Of a DNA stretch of 64,000 nucleotides, positions 42,658-53,618 are shown piece by piece; the first letter of the stretch is position 1, and the number at the start of each line of letters is the position of its first letter. A model generated the notes under the pieces. The model saw only the letters and a list, made by a program, of their open reading frames with translations. It ran no database searches and had not been told where the DNA came from. Source of the DNA: Pseudomonas sp. dw_612 (GTDB lineage: Bacteria > Pseudomonadota > Gammaproteobacteria > Pseudomonadales > Pseudomonadaceae); contig NZ_JAAVVC010000001.1 in the NCBI RefSeq assembly GCF_018449725.1, positions 372,001 to 436,000 of the forward strand, written 5' to 3'. A program made the translations under genes and the position numbers.

Positions 42658-45600
42658 GTGCCCGTTCTGCGTCTACCGCTTCTCCCTGCCGCGGCAGGTA
42701 AACAGCACTGGGGCAACCTGCCCGGTGCCGCCCTGAGCCTGGCCATTGCCGAGGCCGCCAGCGCTGCCAAGCGCTTTACCCTGCTGCTGACCGCCGACAG
42801 CCAAAGTGCCGAACGGCTGGAACAGGAGCTGAGTTTCTTCGCCCCGGATTTGCCCGTGCTGCATTTTCCCGACTGGGAAACCCTGCCCTACGACCTGTTC
42901 TCGCCGCACCAGGACATCATCTCCCAGCGCATTGCCAGCTTATATAGGCTGCCGGAGCTGACCCACGGTGTGCTGGTGGTGCCGATCACCACGGCCTTGC
43001 ATCGCCTGGCGCCGACCAAGTTCCTGCTCGGCAGCAGCCTGGTGCTGGACGTCGGCCAGAAACTCGACGTCGAGCAAATGCGCACCCGGCTCGAGGCCAG
43101 CGGCTATCGCTACGTCGATACCGTGTACGAGCACGGCGAATTCACCGTGCGCGGCTCGCTGATCGATCTGTTCCCGATGGGCAGCAAACTGCCGTTCCGG
43201 ATCGACCTGTTCGACGACGAAATCGAAACCCTGCGCACCTTTGATCCGGACAACCAACGCTCGATCGACAAGGTCGACACCGTTCGCCTGCTGCCGGCGC
43301 GGGAATTCCCGCTGCAAAAAGATGCGGTCACCCGCTTCAAGGCACGCTTTCGCGAGCGTTTCGACGTGGACTTCCGTCGCTGCCCGATCTTCCAGGATTT
43401 GAGCAGCGGGATTACGCCGGCCGGTATCGAGTACTACCTGCCGCTGTTCTTCGATGAAACCTCGACCCTGTTCGATTACCTACCGCAAGACACCCAAGTG
43501 TTTTCCCTGCCGGGCATCGAGCAGGCGGCGGAGAACTTCTGGAACGACGTGCGCAATCGTTATGAAGAGCGCCGCGTCGATCCGTCCCGTCCTTTATTAC
43601 CACCCGCCGAGCTGTTCCTGCCGGTGGAAGATTGCTTCGCGCGCCTGAAGAACTGGCCGCGCGTCGTGGCCAGCCAGCAAGACGTGGAAACCGGCGTCGG
43701 CCGCGAACGCTTCCCGGCGCAACTGTTGCCAAACCTGGCCATAGAAGCCAAGGCTACCCAGCCGCTCGCTGCGTTGGCCGGTTTCCTCGACGCATTCCCC
43801 GGTCGCGTGCTGTTTACCGCCGAATCTGCGGGCCGTCGTGAAGTGCTGCTCGAGTTGCTCGAACGCCTGAAGCTGCGACCGAAAACCGTCGACAGCTGGC
43901 CAGACTTTGTCGCCGGCAAAGAACGACTGGCGATCACCATTGCGCCGCTGGATGAAGGCCTGCTGCTGGACGATCCGGCCCTGGCGCTAATCGCCGAAAG
44001 CCCGTTGTTCGGTCAACGGGTGATGCAACGTCGTCGCCGGGAAAAACGTGCCGACGGCAACAACGATGCGGTCATCAAGAACCTCACCGAGCTGCGCGAA
44101 GGCGCGCCGGTGGTGCACATCGATCACGGTGTTGGCCGCTATCTCGGTCTGGCGACCCTGGAAATCGATGATCAAGCCGCCGAATTCCTGACCCTGCAAT
44201 ACGCCGAAGGCGCCAAGCTCTACGTGCCGGTGGCCAACCTGCATCTGATCGCGCGCTACACCGGCAGCGACGACGCCCTGGCCCCGCTGCACCGTCTCGG
44301 CTCCGAGACCTGGCAGAAAGCCAAGCGCAAAGCCGCCGAACAAGTACGCGACGTCGCCGCCGAGTTGCTCGACATCTATGCCCGCCGCGCCGCCCGCGAA
44401 GGTTATGCTTTTGCCGACCCGAAAGCCGATTACGCGACGTTCAGCGCCGGTTTCCCGTTCGAAGAAACTCCCGACCAGCAAACCACCATCGACGCCGTTC
44501 GCGCCGACATGCTCGCGCCCAAGCCGATGGATCGCCTGGTCTGCGGCGACGTCGGTTTCGGCAAGACCGAAGTGGCGATGCGTGCCGCGTTCATCGCGGT
44601 GCACGGCGGTCGTCAGGTGGCGATTCTGGTGCCGACCACCCTGCTCGCCCAGCAGCACTACAACAGCTTCCGCGACCGCTTCGCCGACTGGCCGGTGAGC
44701 GTGGAAGTGATGAGCCGTTTCAAGTCGGCCAAGGAAGTGAATGCCGCCATCGCCGAACTGGCCGAAGGCAAGATCGACATCGTGATCGGCACGCACAAGC
44801 TGCTGTCCGACGATGTAAAAATCAAAAACCTCGGGCTGGTGATCATCGACGAAGAGCACCGTTTCGGTGTGCGTCAGAAGGAACAGCTCAAGGCCCTGCG
44901 CAGTGAAGTCGACATCCTCACGCTGACCGCCACGCCGATTCCGCGCACGCTGAACATGGCGGTGTCGGGCATGCGCGACCTGTCGATCATCGCCACGCCG
45001 CCGGCCCGTCGCCTATCGGTGCGGACCTTCGTCATGGAGCAGAACAAAAGCACGGTCAAGGAAGCCCTGCTGCGTGAGCTGCTGCGCGGCGGTCAGGTCT
45101 ACTACTTGCACAACGACGTGAAGACCATCGAAAAATGCGCCGCCGACCTCGCCGAGCTGGTGCCGGAAGCACGGATCGGTATCGGCCACGGGCAGATGCG
45201 CGAACGCGATCTCGAACAGGTGATGAGCGACTTCTACCACAAGCGCTTCAACGTGCTGATCGCCTCGACCATCATCGAGACCGGCATCGACGTGCCGAGC
45301 GCCAACACCATCATCATCGAGCGTGCCGACAAGTTCGGCCTGGCGCAGTTGCACCAGTTGCGCGGCAGGGTCGGTCGCAGTCACCACCAGGCCTACGCGT
45401 ACCTGCTGACGCCGCCGCGCCAGCAAATTACCGGCGACGCCGAAAAGCGTCTGGAAGCAATTGCTAACACCCAGGACCTCGGCGCGGGCTTCGTGCTCGC
45501 CACCAACGACCTGGAAATCCGTGGCGCCGGCGAATTGCTGGGCGACGGCCAGAGCGGGCAGATTCAGGCCGTGGGTTTCACGTTGTACATGGAAATGCTC

Positions 45601-46107
45601 GAGCGCGCGGTGAAGTCGATCCGCAAGGGCGAACAACCGAACCTCGATCAGCCGTTGGGCGGCGGTCCGGAAGTCAACTTGCGCGTACCGGCGTTGATTC
45701 CCGAGGACTACTTGCCCGACGTTCACGCCCGATTGATTCTGTACAAACGCATCGCCTCGGCCACCGACGAGGAAGGCCTGAAAGACCTGCAAGTGGAGAT
45801 GATCGATCGTTTCGGCCTGTTGCCGGAGCCGACCAAGAATCTGGTGCGCATCACCCTGCTGAAATTGCAGGCTGAACAACTGGGCATCAAGAAAGTCGAC
45901 GGCGGTCCGCAAGGTGGCCGAATCGAGTTCGCGGCCCAAACGCCAGTTGATCCGTTGACGCTGATCAAACTGATCCAGAGCCAACCCAAACGCTACAAAT
46001 TCGAAGGCGCCACGATGTTCAAATTCATGGTGCCGATGGAGCGCCCGGAAGAGCGCTTTAATACTGTAGAGGCGCTGTTTGAGCGCCTCCTCCCGAAAAC
46101 TGCTTGA
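42658..46107 (+). CDS. mfd: Transcription-repair coupling factor Mfd
   Basis: 1149 residues, GTG start with GGAG upstream, standard length. UvrB-like N-terminal domain (LTADSQSAERLEQELSFFAP, PLLPPAELFL), RNA polymerase-interacting CarD-like domain (VVHIDHGVGRYLGLATLEI, about 480-560), then RecG-like helicase: CGDVGFGKTEVAMRAAF (Walker A near 630), LVIIDEEHRFGVRQ, TATPIPRTLNMAVSGMRD, IETGIDVPSANTIIIERAD and QLRGRVGRSHHQAYAYLL, followed by the TRG motif and TRCF domain. It dislodges stalled RNA polymerase and recruits UvrA. Confidence 0.98.
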   Translation: MPVLRLPLLPAAAGKQHWGNLPGAALSLAIAEAASAAKRFTLLLTADSQSAERLEQELSFFAPDLPVLHFPDWETLPYDLFSPHQDIISQRIASLYRLPELTHGVLVVPITTALHRLAPTKFLLGSSLVLDVGQKLDVEQMRTRLEASGYRYVDTVYEHGEFTVRGSLIDLFPMGSKLPFRIDLFDDEIETLRTFDPDNQRSIDKVDTVRLLPAREFPLQKDAVTRFKARFRERFDVDFRRCPIFQDLSSGITPAGIEYYLPLFFDETSTLFDYLPQDTQVFSLPGIEQAAENFWNDVRNRYEERRVDPSRPLLPPAELFLPVEDCFARLKNWPRVVASQQDVETGVGRERFPAQLLPNLAIEAKATQPLAALAGFLDAFPGRVLFTAESAGRREVLLELLERLKLRPKTVDSWPDFVAGKERLAITIAPLDEGLLLDDPALALIAESPLFGQRVMQRRRREKRADGNNDAVIKNLTELREGAPVVHIDHGVGRYLGLATLEIDDQAAEFLTLQYAEGAKLYVPVANLHLIARYTGSDDALAPLHRLGSETWQKAKRKAAEQVRDVAAELLDIYARRAAREGYAFADPKADYATFSAGFPFEETPDQQTTIDAVRADMLAPKPMDRLVCGDVGFGKTEVAMRAAFIAVHGGRQVAILVPTTLLAQQHYNSFRDRFADWPVSVEVMSRFKSAKEVNAAIAELAEGKIDIVIGTHKLLSDDVKIKNLGLVIIDEEHRFGVRQKEQLKALRSEVDILTLTATPIPRTLNMAVSGMRDLSIIATPPARRLSVRTFVMEQNKSTVKEALLRELLRGGQVYYLHNDVKTIEKCAADLAELVPEARIGIGHGQMRERDLEQVMSDFYHKRFNVLIASTIIETGIDVPSANTIIIERADKFGLAQLHQLRGRVGRSHHQAYAYLLTPPRQQITGDAEKRLEAIANTQDLGAGFVLATNDLEIRGAGELLGDGQSGQIQAVGFTLYMEMLERAVKSIRKGEQPNLDQPLGGGPEVNLRVPALIPEDYLPDVHARLILYKRIASATDEEGLKDLQVEMIDRFGLLPEPTKNLVRITLLKLQAEQLGIKKVDGGPQGGRIEFAAQTPVDPLTLIKLIQSQPKRYKFEGATMFKFMVPMERPEERFNTVEALFERLLPKTA

Positions 46108-46117
46108 AGGACGCCGC

Positions 46118-46684
46118 ATGCGCCTGTTTCGCTCGCTGACTTTATTGATGACGCTGATGGCTCCCTCGGCGTTTGCCGATGATCTGTATCAGGTCGAAAT
46201 GATTCTGGTCCGGCAAAACGCCGTGCCCGCCATCGTCAGTCGTGCGGCACCGGAAGACTGGGCTGCAGGCGCACAACGCCTCAGCCCCGACAGCCAACGC
46301 ACGCCAAGCCTCAATGGCGAAGTGGAGAAACTCACCGCCAGCAACGATTACACCGTGTTGCTGCACAAGGCCTGGCAACAGACCCTGGGTGAAGAGGCCA
46401 GCAAAATCGCGATCAGCGACGGTACAGAACAATTCGGTCAGTTCCCGATCGAAGGCACGCTGAACCTGAAACTGGGTCGTTTCACCGACGTGGATGCCGA
46501 CTTCTGGGTCAACCAGATCGACGGCAACGGCATGGTCACCGCCAGCGAACGCCTGAAGCAGGAAAGCCACACCAAGAACGGCCAGCTGAACTTTCTCGAC
46601 AACGGCCACCTGGGCCTGCTGATCAAGATCACTTCGCTGACCGCCCCTGCGCCTCGGCCAGTCCCCGATGAAATTCCGGACTGA
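46118..46684 (+). CDS. CsiV-family exported protein
   Basis: 188 residues from ATG 46118, with AAGGA upstream. Signal peptide MRLFRSLTLLMTLMAPSAFA, then DDLYQVEMILVRQNAVPAIV. Pattern TLNLKLGRFTDVDADFWVNQ and the end NGHLGLLIKITSLTAP fit the CsiV/YqcJ-like periplasmic proteins linked with cell wall function in other gamma-proteobacteria. Lies ten bases after mfd and twelve before the helicase gene, so the three may be cotranscribed. Confidence 0.75.
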   Translation: MRLFRSLTLLMTLMAPSAFADDLYQVEMILVRQNAVPAIVSRAAPEDWAAGAQRLSPDSQRTPSLNGEVEKLTASNDYTVLLHKAWQQTLGEEASKIAISDGTEQFGQFPIEGTLNLKLGRFTDVDADFWVNQIDGNGMVTASERLKQESHTKNGQLNFLDNGHLGLLIKITSLTAPAPRPVPDEIPD

Positions 46685-46695
46685 TTGAAGTCCTT

Positions 46696-49389
46696 ATGCC
46701 TGCGACCCTGAGCAAACCCCTCGCCCCCTCCTGGGTCAGCCGATTCAAGGAACAGAGCCTGGAGCGCGGCCGTCGCTACGCGCTGGAAAACCGCGTCAGG
46801 ATTGTCGAGGCCGGCGACGCCACGATCATCGCCGCGTGCGAGGGCTCGGGCGGTAACGTTTACCGTCAGACCATTCGCCTGCGCGAGTCGGCCAAAGGCA
46901 CATTGCTGATGATCGACGCCAACTGCACCTGCCCGGTCCACAGCAACTGCAAACATTGCGCGGCGGTGCTGCTCAAAGTCCAGGAAACCCTGGCCTATCC
47001 CGCCGCTGCGCAAGACGCCGAACTGCTGGAAAAACTCCAGGCCGTACTGGAAAACCGCAGCCCGAAGGCACCGCCACAAGTGCTGGTGGATAACGTGCAA
47101 CCGGTGCCACGCCTGTGGCTGGCGAGTATCGAGTTCAGCGCCTTCGAGCCGCGTAACGGCAAGATGCAGCGCTACATCCAGCATCGCGCGGCGCTGTCCT
47201 TCAGCTACCTGGATGAATACGTGTCCGGGCAGAAGAACGCCGACGTGATGATTCGCCAGGAAACACAGACCTTACGGATAAAACGTCACCCGGAAGTCGA
47301 ACAGGCCTACAGGGAACAGCTACGAATCCTCGGCTTCAAGATCGCCACCCGGCAAAGCAAGGCCTTGCCGGAAAGCGCCGGCGAACTGTTCGAGATGGTC
47401 AACGACAGCGCCTGGCTGACCTTCACTCTCAACGAACTGCCGAAGCTGCGCACCCAAGGCTGGGAGTTGCAGATCGACGAGGATTTCGGTTTCGACCTGA
47501 CCGCCGTGGACGACTGGTACGCTACCGTCGAACAGGCGCCGGAGCGCGACTGGTTTGATTTGGAACTGGGGATCATCGTTAACGGCGAGCGCCTAAGCCT
47601 GTTGCCGATCCTGTTGAACCTGATGCGTTCGCACACCGAGATCCTCAACCCGGAACGCCTGGCCCGACGTCGCGACGACGAACTGATCCTGGTCAACATC
47701 CCGAACCGTCCGAATTCCGAGTACGGTCCGTTGCAGGTCGCCCTGCCCTTCGGCCGCTTGAAACCGGTGCTGGCGACCCTTGGCGAGTTTTACCTACAAG
47801 AGCCCGGCGAAACCACGCTGCGCCTGAGCAAGGCCGACGCCACGCGACTGAATCCGCTGGAAGGCATGCCACTGCTGTGGGAAGGCGGCGAACAGATCCG
47901 CACCTTTGCCCAGCGCCTGCGAGACATCAAGGACTTCACCACGACCGCGCCGGAAGGCTTGAACGCGACATTGCGCCCCTATCAGCTCGAAGGCCTGAGC
48001 TGGATGCAGTCGTTGCGGCAACTGGAAGTCGGCGGGATTCTCGCGGATGACATGGGCTTGGGTAAAACCCTACAGACCCTCGCGCATATTCTCAGCGAGA
48101 AAATCGCCGGGCGCCTCGATCGGCCGTGCATGGTGGTGATGCCCACCAGCCTGATCCCCAACTGGCTCGACGAAGCGGCGCACTTCACGCCACAGCTCAA
48201 AGTGTTGGCCCTGTACGGCGCCAGTCGTAAAAAGCACTTCGAGAGCCTGACCGATTACGACCTGATCCTCACCACCTACGCGCTGCTGCCCAAGGACGTT
48301 GAAACCCTGGCAAAAGTGCCGCTGCACGTGTTGGTCCTGGATGAAGCGCAATACATCAAGAACCCCAACAGCAAGGCCGCCCATGCGGCCCGTGAGTTGA
48401 ATGCTCGGCAGCGCCTGTGCCTGAGCGGCACGCCGCTGGAAAATCACCTGGGCGAACTGTGGTCGCTGTTCCACTTCCTGCTGCCCGGCTGGCTCGGCGA
48501 TGTGAAAAGCTTCAACCGCGATTACCGGGTGCCGATTGAAAAGCGCGGCAGCGAAGTCAGACTTCAACACCTCAACGGTCGGATCAAGCCGTTTCTGCTG
48601 CGTCGGACCAAAGAGCAAGTCGCGACCGAATTGCCGCCGAAAACCGAGATCATCCATTGGGTGGAGCTCAACGAAGCCCAGCGCGACGTGTACGAAACCA
48701 TGCGCCTGGCCATGGACAAGAAAGTCCGCGACGAGATCACCCGCAAAGGCGTGGCCCGCAGCCAGATCATCATCCTTGAAGCGCTGCTGAAGTTACGCCA
48801 GGTGTGCTGTGATCTGCGGCTGGTCAATGACGCGGCTCTGCCCACCCGCGGCAGTACGTCCGGCAAACTCGACAGTTTGATGGAGATGCTTGAGGAGCTG
48901 TTCGAAGAAGGTCGGCGGATTCTGCTGTTCTCGCAGTTCACGTCGATGCTGGCGTTGATCGAGGATGAACTCAAAAAGCGCGGCGTCGAATACGCAATAT
49001 TGACCGGCCAGACCCGTGATCGCCGCGCGCCGGTGAAGGACTTCCAGAGCGGCAAGCGTCAGATTTTTCTGATCAGTTTGAAGGCGGGCGGCGTGGGTCT
49101 GAACCTGACCGAAGCCGATACGGTGATTCACTACGACCCGTGGTGGAACCCGGCAACGGAAAACCAGGCGACTGACCGGGCGTATCGCATCGGCCAGGAA
49201 AAACCGGTGTTCGTCTACAAACTGATTGCCCGGGGCACGGTGGAAGAGAAGATTCAGCATCTGCAAAAGGAAAAATCCGACCTGGCTGCGGGCGTACTGG
49301 ATGGGCGCTCGGCCGGGGACTGGAAGTTGCAGAGTGATGATATTGAAGCGTTGTTTGCGCCGTTGCCGGATAAGCTCGAAAAGCGCTGA
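46696..49389 (+). CDS. SWIM zinc-finger SNF2-family helicase/ATPase (copy 1)
   Basis: 897 residues. An N-terminal SWIM zinc finger (DANCTCPVHSNCKHCAAVLL, about residues 73-92) is followed by a middle domain unique to bacterial SNF2 proteins. The ATPase motor has motif I DDMGLGKTLQTLAHIL (451 on), motif II VLDEAQYIKNPNSKA, motif III LSGTPLENHLGELWSLFHFL, IV FSQFTSMLALIEDEL, V-VI SLKAGGVGLNLTEADTV and TDRAYRIGQ. It should translocate on DNA or remodel a nucleoprotein complex; the cellular target is unknown. Convergent with a second, closely similar but longer protein at 49530. Confidence 0.9.
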   Translation: MPATLSKPLAPSWVSRFKEQSLERGRRYALENRVRIVEAGDATIIAACEGSGGNVYRQTIRLRESAKGTLLMIDANCTCPVHSNCKHCAAVLLKVQETLAYPAAAQDAELLEKLQAVLENRSPKAPPQVLVDNVQPVPRLWLASIEFSAFEPRNGKMQRYIQHRAALSFSYLDEYVSGQKNADVMIRQETQTLRIKRHPEVEQAYREQLRILGFKIATRQSKALPESAGELFEMVNDSAWLTFTLNELPKLRTQGWELQIDEDFGFDLTAVDDWYATVEQAPERDWFDLELGIIVNGERLSLLPILLNLMRSHTEILNPERLARRRDDELILVNIPNRPNSEYGPLQVALPFGRLKPVLATLGEFYLQEPGETTLRLSKADATRLNPLEGMPLLWEGGEQIRTFAQRLRDIKDFTTTAPEGLNATLRPYQLEGLSWMQSLRQLEVGGILADDMGLGKTLQTLAHILSEKIAGRLDRPCMVVMPTSLIPNWLDEAAHFTPQLKVLALYGASRKKHFESLTDYDLILTTYALLPKDVETLAKVPLHVLVLDEAQYIKNPNSKAAHAARELNARQRLCLSGTPLENHLGELWSLFHFLLPGWLGDVKSFNRDYRVPIEKRGSEVRLQHLNGRIKPFLLRRTKEQVATELPPKTEIIHWVELNEAQRDVYETMRLAMDKKVRDEITRKGVARSQIIILEALLKLRQVCCDLRLVNDAALPTRGSTSGKLDSLMEMLEELFEEGRRILLFSQFTSMLALIEDELKKRGVEYAILTGQTRDRRAPVKDFQSGKRQIFLISLKAGGVGLNLTEADTVIHYDPWWNPATENQATDRAYRIGQEKPVFVYKLIARGTVEEKIQHLQKEKSDLAAGVLDGRSAGDWKLQSDDIEALFAPLPDKLEKR

Positions 49390-49410
49390 GGTCGGTGGCG
49401 CTTGATAGAT

Positions 49411-49508
49411 GGCCTTCGCGGGCAAGCCTTGCTCCTACAGGTTTATGTTGATCCCCGATGTCGCGAACGACATAAACCTGTAGGAGCAAGGCTTGTCCGC
49501 GAAGGCGC
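49411..49508. repeat. REP-type palindrome between the two helicase genes
   Basis: Arms of about 38 bases starting GGCCTTCGCGGGCAAGCCTT, including ACATAAACCTGTAGGAGCAA on the right, around a 21-base spacer. GTAGGAGC..GGCTTG REP family. It fills the gap between the two convergent SNF2 genes and may serve both as a transcription end. Confidence 0.9.
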
Positions 49509-49529
49509 CCTCACTGCAGAAAACAGCTA

Positions 49530-52500
49530 TCAAGACTTGAGATGAGGCAGCGGCGCAAACAATGCCTCGATATCACTCGGCTCAAGCTTCAACCCTCCCG
49601 TCGTCCCACCTTCCAGCACCGCACCAGCCAAAGCAGCCTTCTCCTGCTGCAATGCCTGTATTTTTTCTTCCACCGTGCCTCGAGCAATCAGCTTGTAGAC
49701 GAACACCGGTTTGTTTTGCCCGATCCGGTAGGCACGGTCGGTCGCCTGGTTTTCCACCGCCGGGTTCCACCACGGATCGAAATGGATCACCGTGTCCGCA
49801 GCGGTCAGGTTCAGGCCTGTGCCGCCGGCCTTCAGGCTAATCAGAAACAGCGGTACCTTACCGCTCTGGAAATCCTTGACCGGCGTGCGTCGATCCGTGG
49901 TGTCACCGGTCAGCAGCGAGTAGTCGAGACCGCGCTGCTGCAATTCTTCCTCAATCAAAGCCAGCATCGACGTGAACTGCGAAAACAGCAAAATCTTGCG
50001 ACCTTCGCTGAGCAATTCCTCCAGCATCTCCATCAAGCTGACCAGCTTCCCACTGCCTGATCGCAGGGCTTTTGCCGTGAGCGTCATTTTGATCAGGCGC
50101 AGATCGCAGCAGACCTGACGCAGCTTGAGCAGCGCGTCGAGGATGATGATCTGACTGCGGCCAACACCACTGCGGGCAATTTCGTCACGCACCTTCTTGT
50201 CCATCGCCACGCGCACGGTTTCATACACATCCCGTTGCCCATCACTGAGATCGACCCAATGCACGATTTCGGTTTTCGCTGGCAATTCGGTGGCGACCTG
50301 ATCTTTCTTGCGACGTAGCAGAAAGGGTTTGATCCGCGCCGTCAGGTGCTGCATCCGATCGCTGTTGCCGTGTTTTTCGATCGGCGTGCGGTAGTCGCGG
50401 TTGAAGGTTTTGCTGTCGCCCAACCAACCGGGTAGCAGAAAGTGAAACTGCGACCACAGCTCGCCGAGGTGGTTTTCCAGCGGCGTGCCGGACAGACACA
50501 ATCGTTGACGGGCCTGTAGATCACGGGCAGCTTGAGCAGCCTTGCTGACCGGGTTCTTGATGTTCTGCGCCTCATCTAGAATCAACACGCTCCAGACTTG
50601 AGGCTGCAATACTTCCAGATCCCGCGGCAGCAGCGCGTAGGTGGTCAGCACCAGATCGTATTCGGCCAGGCTGGCAAAGTCTTTTTGCCGCGCCGAACCA
50701 TGCAGCGCCAGGACCTTCAATTGCGGGGTGAAGCGTTGCGATTCGTCGAGCCAGTTGGGGATCAGGCTGGTGGGCATTACGGCCAGTGCCGGACGATCAA
50801 GGCGTCCGGCCTGTTTTTCTGTCAGCAGATGCGCCAGGGTTTGCAGGGTTTTCCCAAGCCCCATGTCGTCGCCGAGAATGCCGCCGACCTCCAGCTCGCG
50901 CAGGGTTTGCATCCAGTTCAAGCCTTCAAGCTGATACGGTCGCAGCGTCGCGTTCAGGCCCTCGGGCGCCGAGACATGCGCATGCGTTGACTCACGTATT
51001 CGCCGGGCAAAATTGCGCAGCCGCTCACCGCCCTGCCAAACCAGCGGCACGCCGTCCAGCGCACTCAGCCGCGCGGCATCCGGGGCAGTCAAACGCAACG
51101 AGTCGCCCTCATGCGAGCCCAGGTACAACTCGCCGAGCGTGGCCATTAGCGGTTTGATGCGGCCATAGGGCAGCGCGACTTTCACATGCGCCTTGGAACC
51201 GCCAAGCTCGATCAACAGCTGTTCGTCATCGTTGCGCTTGGCCAGACTGGCGGGATCGAGCAACTGTGGCTGGCTGCGCAGCAAATGCAGCAAGATCGGC
51301 AACAGGCTATGGCGCTCGCCGTTGACCACGATGCCCAGTTGCAGATCAAACCACTGGTGCGCCGATTCTTCCTCAACATCGGCATACCACTGCTCTACCG
51401 GCTGCACATTGAAGTGAAAAGCATGGCTGATATCGACGTGCCAATTTGCCTTACGCAGCAGCGGGATTCCCTCCTGCACAAAGGCAAGCCAGGCCGAATC
51501 ATCCGGCAACGCGAACATTTCGCCCGGGCGGTCCACGCTGCTTTTAATCGTAGCCTTTTTAAAACCGTGTTTTTGCAGGGCCTGGCGCAAGGCTTTTTCG
51601 GCGGCCGGCTTGCGCTGGATACGCTGGGTTTCGGTGCCGGAAAGGATCAACACTTCGGGGTTTCGGTCCGTGGCCGGGTGCCCGTCGTAGGTGAACGCCA
51701 GCGCGGCACGGTGCTCTGCCTCATACTTCCAGTTCTTGTAGCGCTTGCCGCTGTTGAGCGTCAGGTGCGCCTCGGGAAAAATGTCGTCCACCACCCGCTC
51801 CGTCAGTTGGTGCGGCGGGGCAACTTGCGTCGCGGAACTCATCCGATGGCTGAACTGCATCGCCTGGCGCGCCGGAATATCCGGCGCCAAGGTCAAATGA
51901 CAAGCCAGTTTTTCATCCTGTTCGGTGAACAGGGTTCCGACTTGCAATCGCTCGCGATCAAGGTAGTACAAGGGTTCAATGGCCAGTACCGTTTCCGGCT
52001 CGACTTCGTCGCTGCTCCATTGAGGGCGGAAACTGCCGTTGGCTTGTTCGGCCCAGGCGAACCGACCCGCTCTCTTCGCTCCCAAAGCCAGGGGCGGCTG
52101 CTCGAAATCGAGGAACAGTCGCGCGGTACGCAGCAACATCTCCAGGAGTTCGGCGCCACTGCTGCCTTCCAAGGGGTAGCCGCCGTAATAGGCGTGATGG
52201 GAGTGAATGGCCACCAACAGCCGGGCTATCCGAAGGTCCAGTTCCGCCAGATAGCCGGGTTGACGCAAGAGCATTTCCGATAACGAGTACACCGGCTTAA
52301 GGTCTTGCAAGACGCCGCTCTTAAGCTGGCGGGCCTTGAAAATTTCCAGGGTCCACTTCCCTGCTACGGTTGTGGCCTTGAGCCTGTAGATCAGGCGCGT
52401 ATTGGTCCCCAGCGCTGGCTCATCGGGCGTTTTGCCCGTAGCAGGAATACCGTCGAGCCAGCGTTCCAGCTCGCGACTCAAGTGAACCTGGGCGGTGCTT

Positions 52501-52808
52501 TCGGACGGTTTATCGCGATGATCCAGCAGGTGATAGATGACTGCGGCGCTATGTTTGCAGTTGAACATGACCGGACACGAACAAACGCATTGCAGTCCCG
52601 TTCGCGCATGACGGTCTTCAGAGAGCTCGATGACCTGCTCGTACTGCCGGTTTTCGGAACCAACGCACGTTGCGATAATCGTCAAGTCCTCGTTCTGATG
52701 GATCGTTATCCTATCCTCGTCCGCGTACCGGCGGGCCTTTTCCAGAGCGCGATGACTGAACACCTCTGCCCAAGGTAGCGCATGAAGTTGCTCGGTTAAT
52801 GTGGTCAT
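49530..52808 (-). CDS. SWIM zinc-finger SNF2-family helicase/ATPase (copy 2)
   Basis: 1092 residues from ATG 52808 (MTTLTEQLHALPWAEVFSHR); an upstream ATG at 52826 adds six residues. Same layout as copy 1: SWIM finger CVCSCPVMFNCKHSAAVIYH (about 90-110), then a longer middle region of about 500 residues, motif I DDMGLGKTLQTLAHLL (647 on), LDEAQNIKNPVSKAAQ, LSGTPLENHLGELWSQFHFL, FSQFTSMLALIEEEL, SLKAGGTGLNLTAADTV and TDRAYRIGQNKP. The C-terminal motors of the two copies are near-identical over long runs, and both end ...IEALFAPLP, which indicates paralogues. DNA-dependent ATPase, target unknown. Confidence 0.9.
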   Translation of the reverse strand: MTTLTEQLHALPWAEVFSHRALEKARRYADEDRITIHQNEDLTIIATCVGSENRQYEQVIELSEDRHARTGLQCVCSCPVMFNCKHSAAVIYHLLDHRDKPSESTAQVHLSRELERWLDGIPATGKTPDEPALGTNTRLIYRLKATTVAGKWTLEIFKARQLKSGVLQDLKPVYSLSEMLLRQPGYLAELDLRIARLLVAIHSHHAYYGGYPLEGSSGAELLEMLLRTARLFLDFEQPPLALGAKRAGRFAWAEQANGSFRPQWSSDEVEPETVLAIEPLYYLDRERLQVGTLFTEQDEKLACHLTLAPDIPARQAMQFSHRMSSATQVAPPHQLTERVVDDIFPEAHLTLNSGKRYKNWKYEAEHRAALAFTYDGHPATDRNPEVLILSGTETQRIQRKPAAEKALRQALQKHGFKKATIKSSVDRPGEMFALPDDSAWLAFVQEGIPLLRKANWHVDISHAFHFNVQPVEQWYADVEEESAHQWFDLQLGIVVNGERHSLLPILLHLLRSQPQLLDPASLAKRNDDEQLLIELGGSKAHVKVALPYGRIKPLMATLGELYLGSHEGDSLRLTAPDAARLSALDGVPLVWQGGERLRNFARRIRESTHAHVSAPEGLNATLRPYQLEGLNWMQTLRELEVGGILGDDMGLGKTLQTLAHLLTEKQAGRLDRPALAVMPTSLIPNWLDESQRFTPQLKVLALHGSARQKDFASLAEYDLVLTTYALLPRDLEVLQPQVWSVLILDEAQNIKNPVSKAAQAARDLQARQRLCLSGTPLENHLGELWSQFHFLLPGWLGDSKTFNRDYRTPIEKHGNSDRMQHLTARIKPFLLRRKKDQVATELPAKTEIVHWVDLSDGQRDVYETVRVAMDKKVRDEIARSGVGRSQIIILDALLKLRQVCCDLRLIKMTLTAKALRSGSGKLVSLMEMLEELLSEGRKILLFSQFTSMLALIEEELQQRGLDYSLLTGDTTDRRTPVKDFQSGKVPLFLISLKAGGTGLNLTAADTVIHFDPWWNPAVENQATDRAYRIGQNKPVFVYKLIARGTVEEKIQALQQEKAALAGAVLEGGTTGGLKLEPSDIEALFAPLPHLKS

Positions 52809-52868
52809 CAAATCAACGCCGCTCAAATCTCAGAGGATCGGCCAGAGACTTTATCTGGCCGCAGAAAC

Positions 52869-53618
<750 letters not shown>

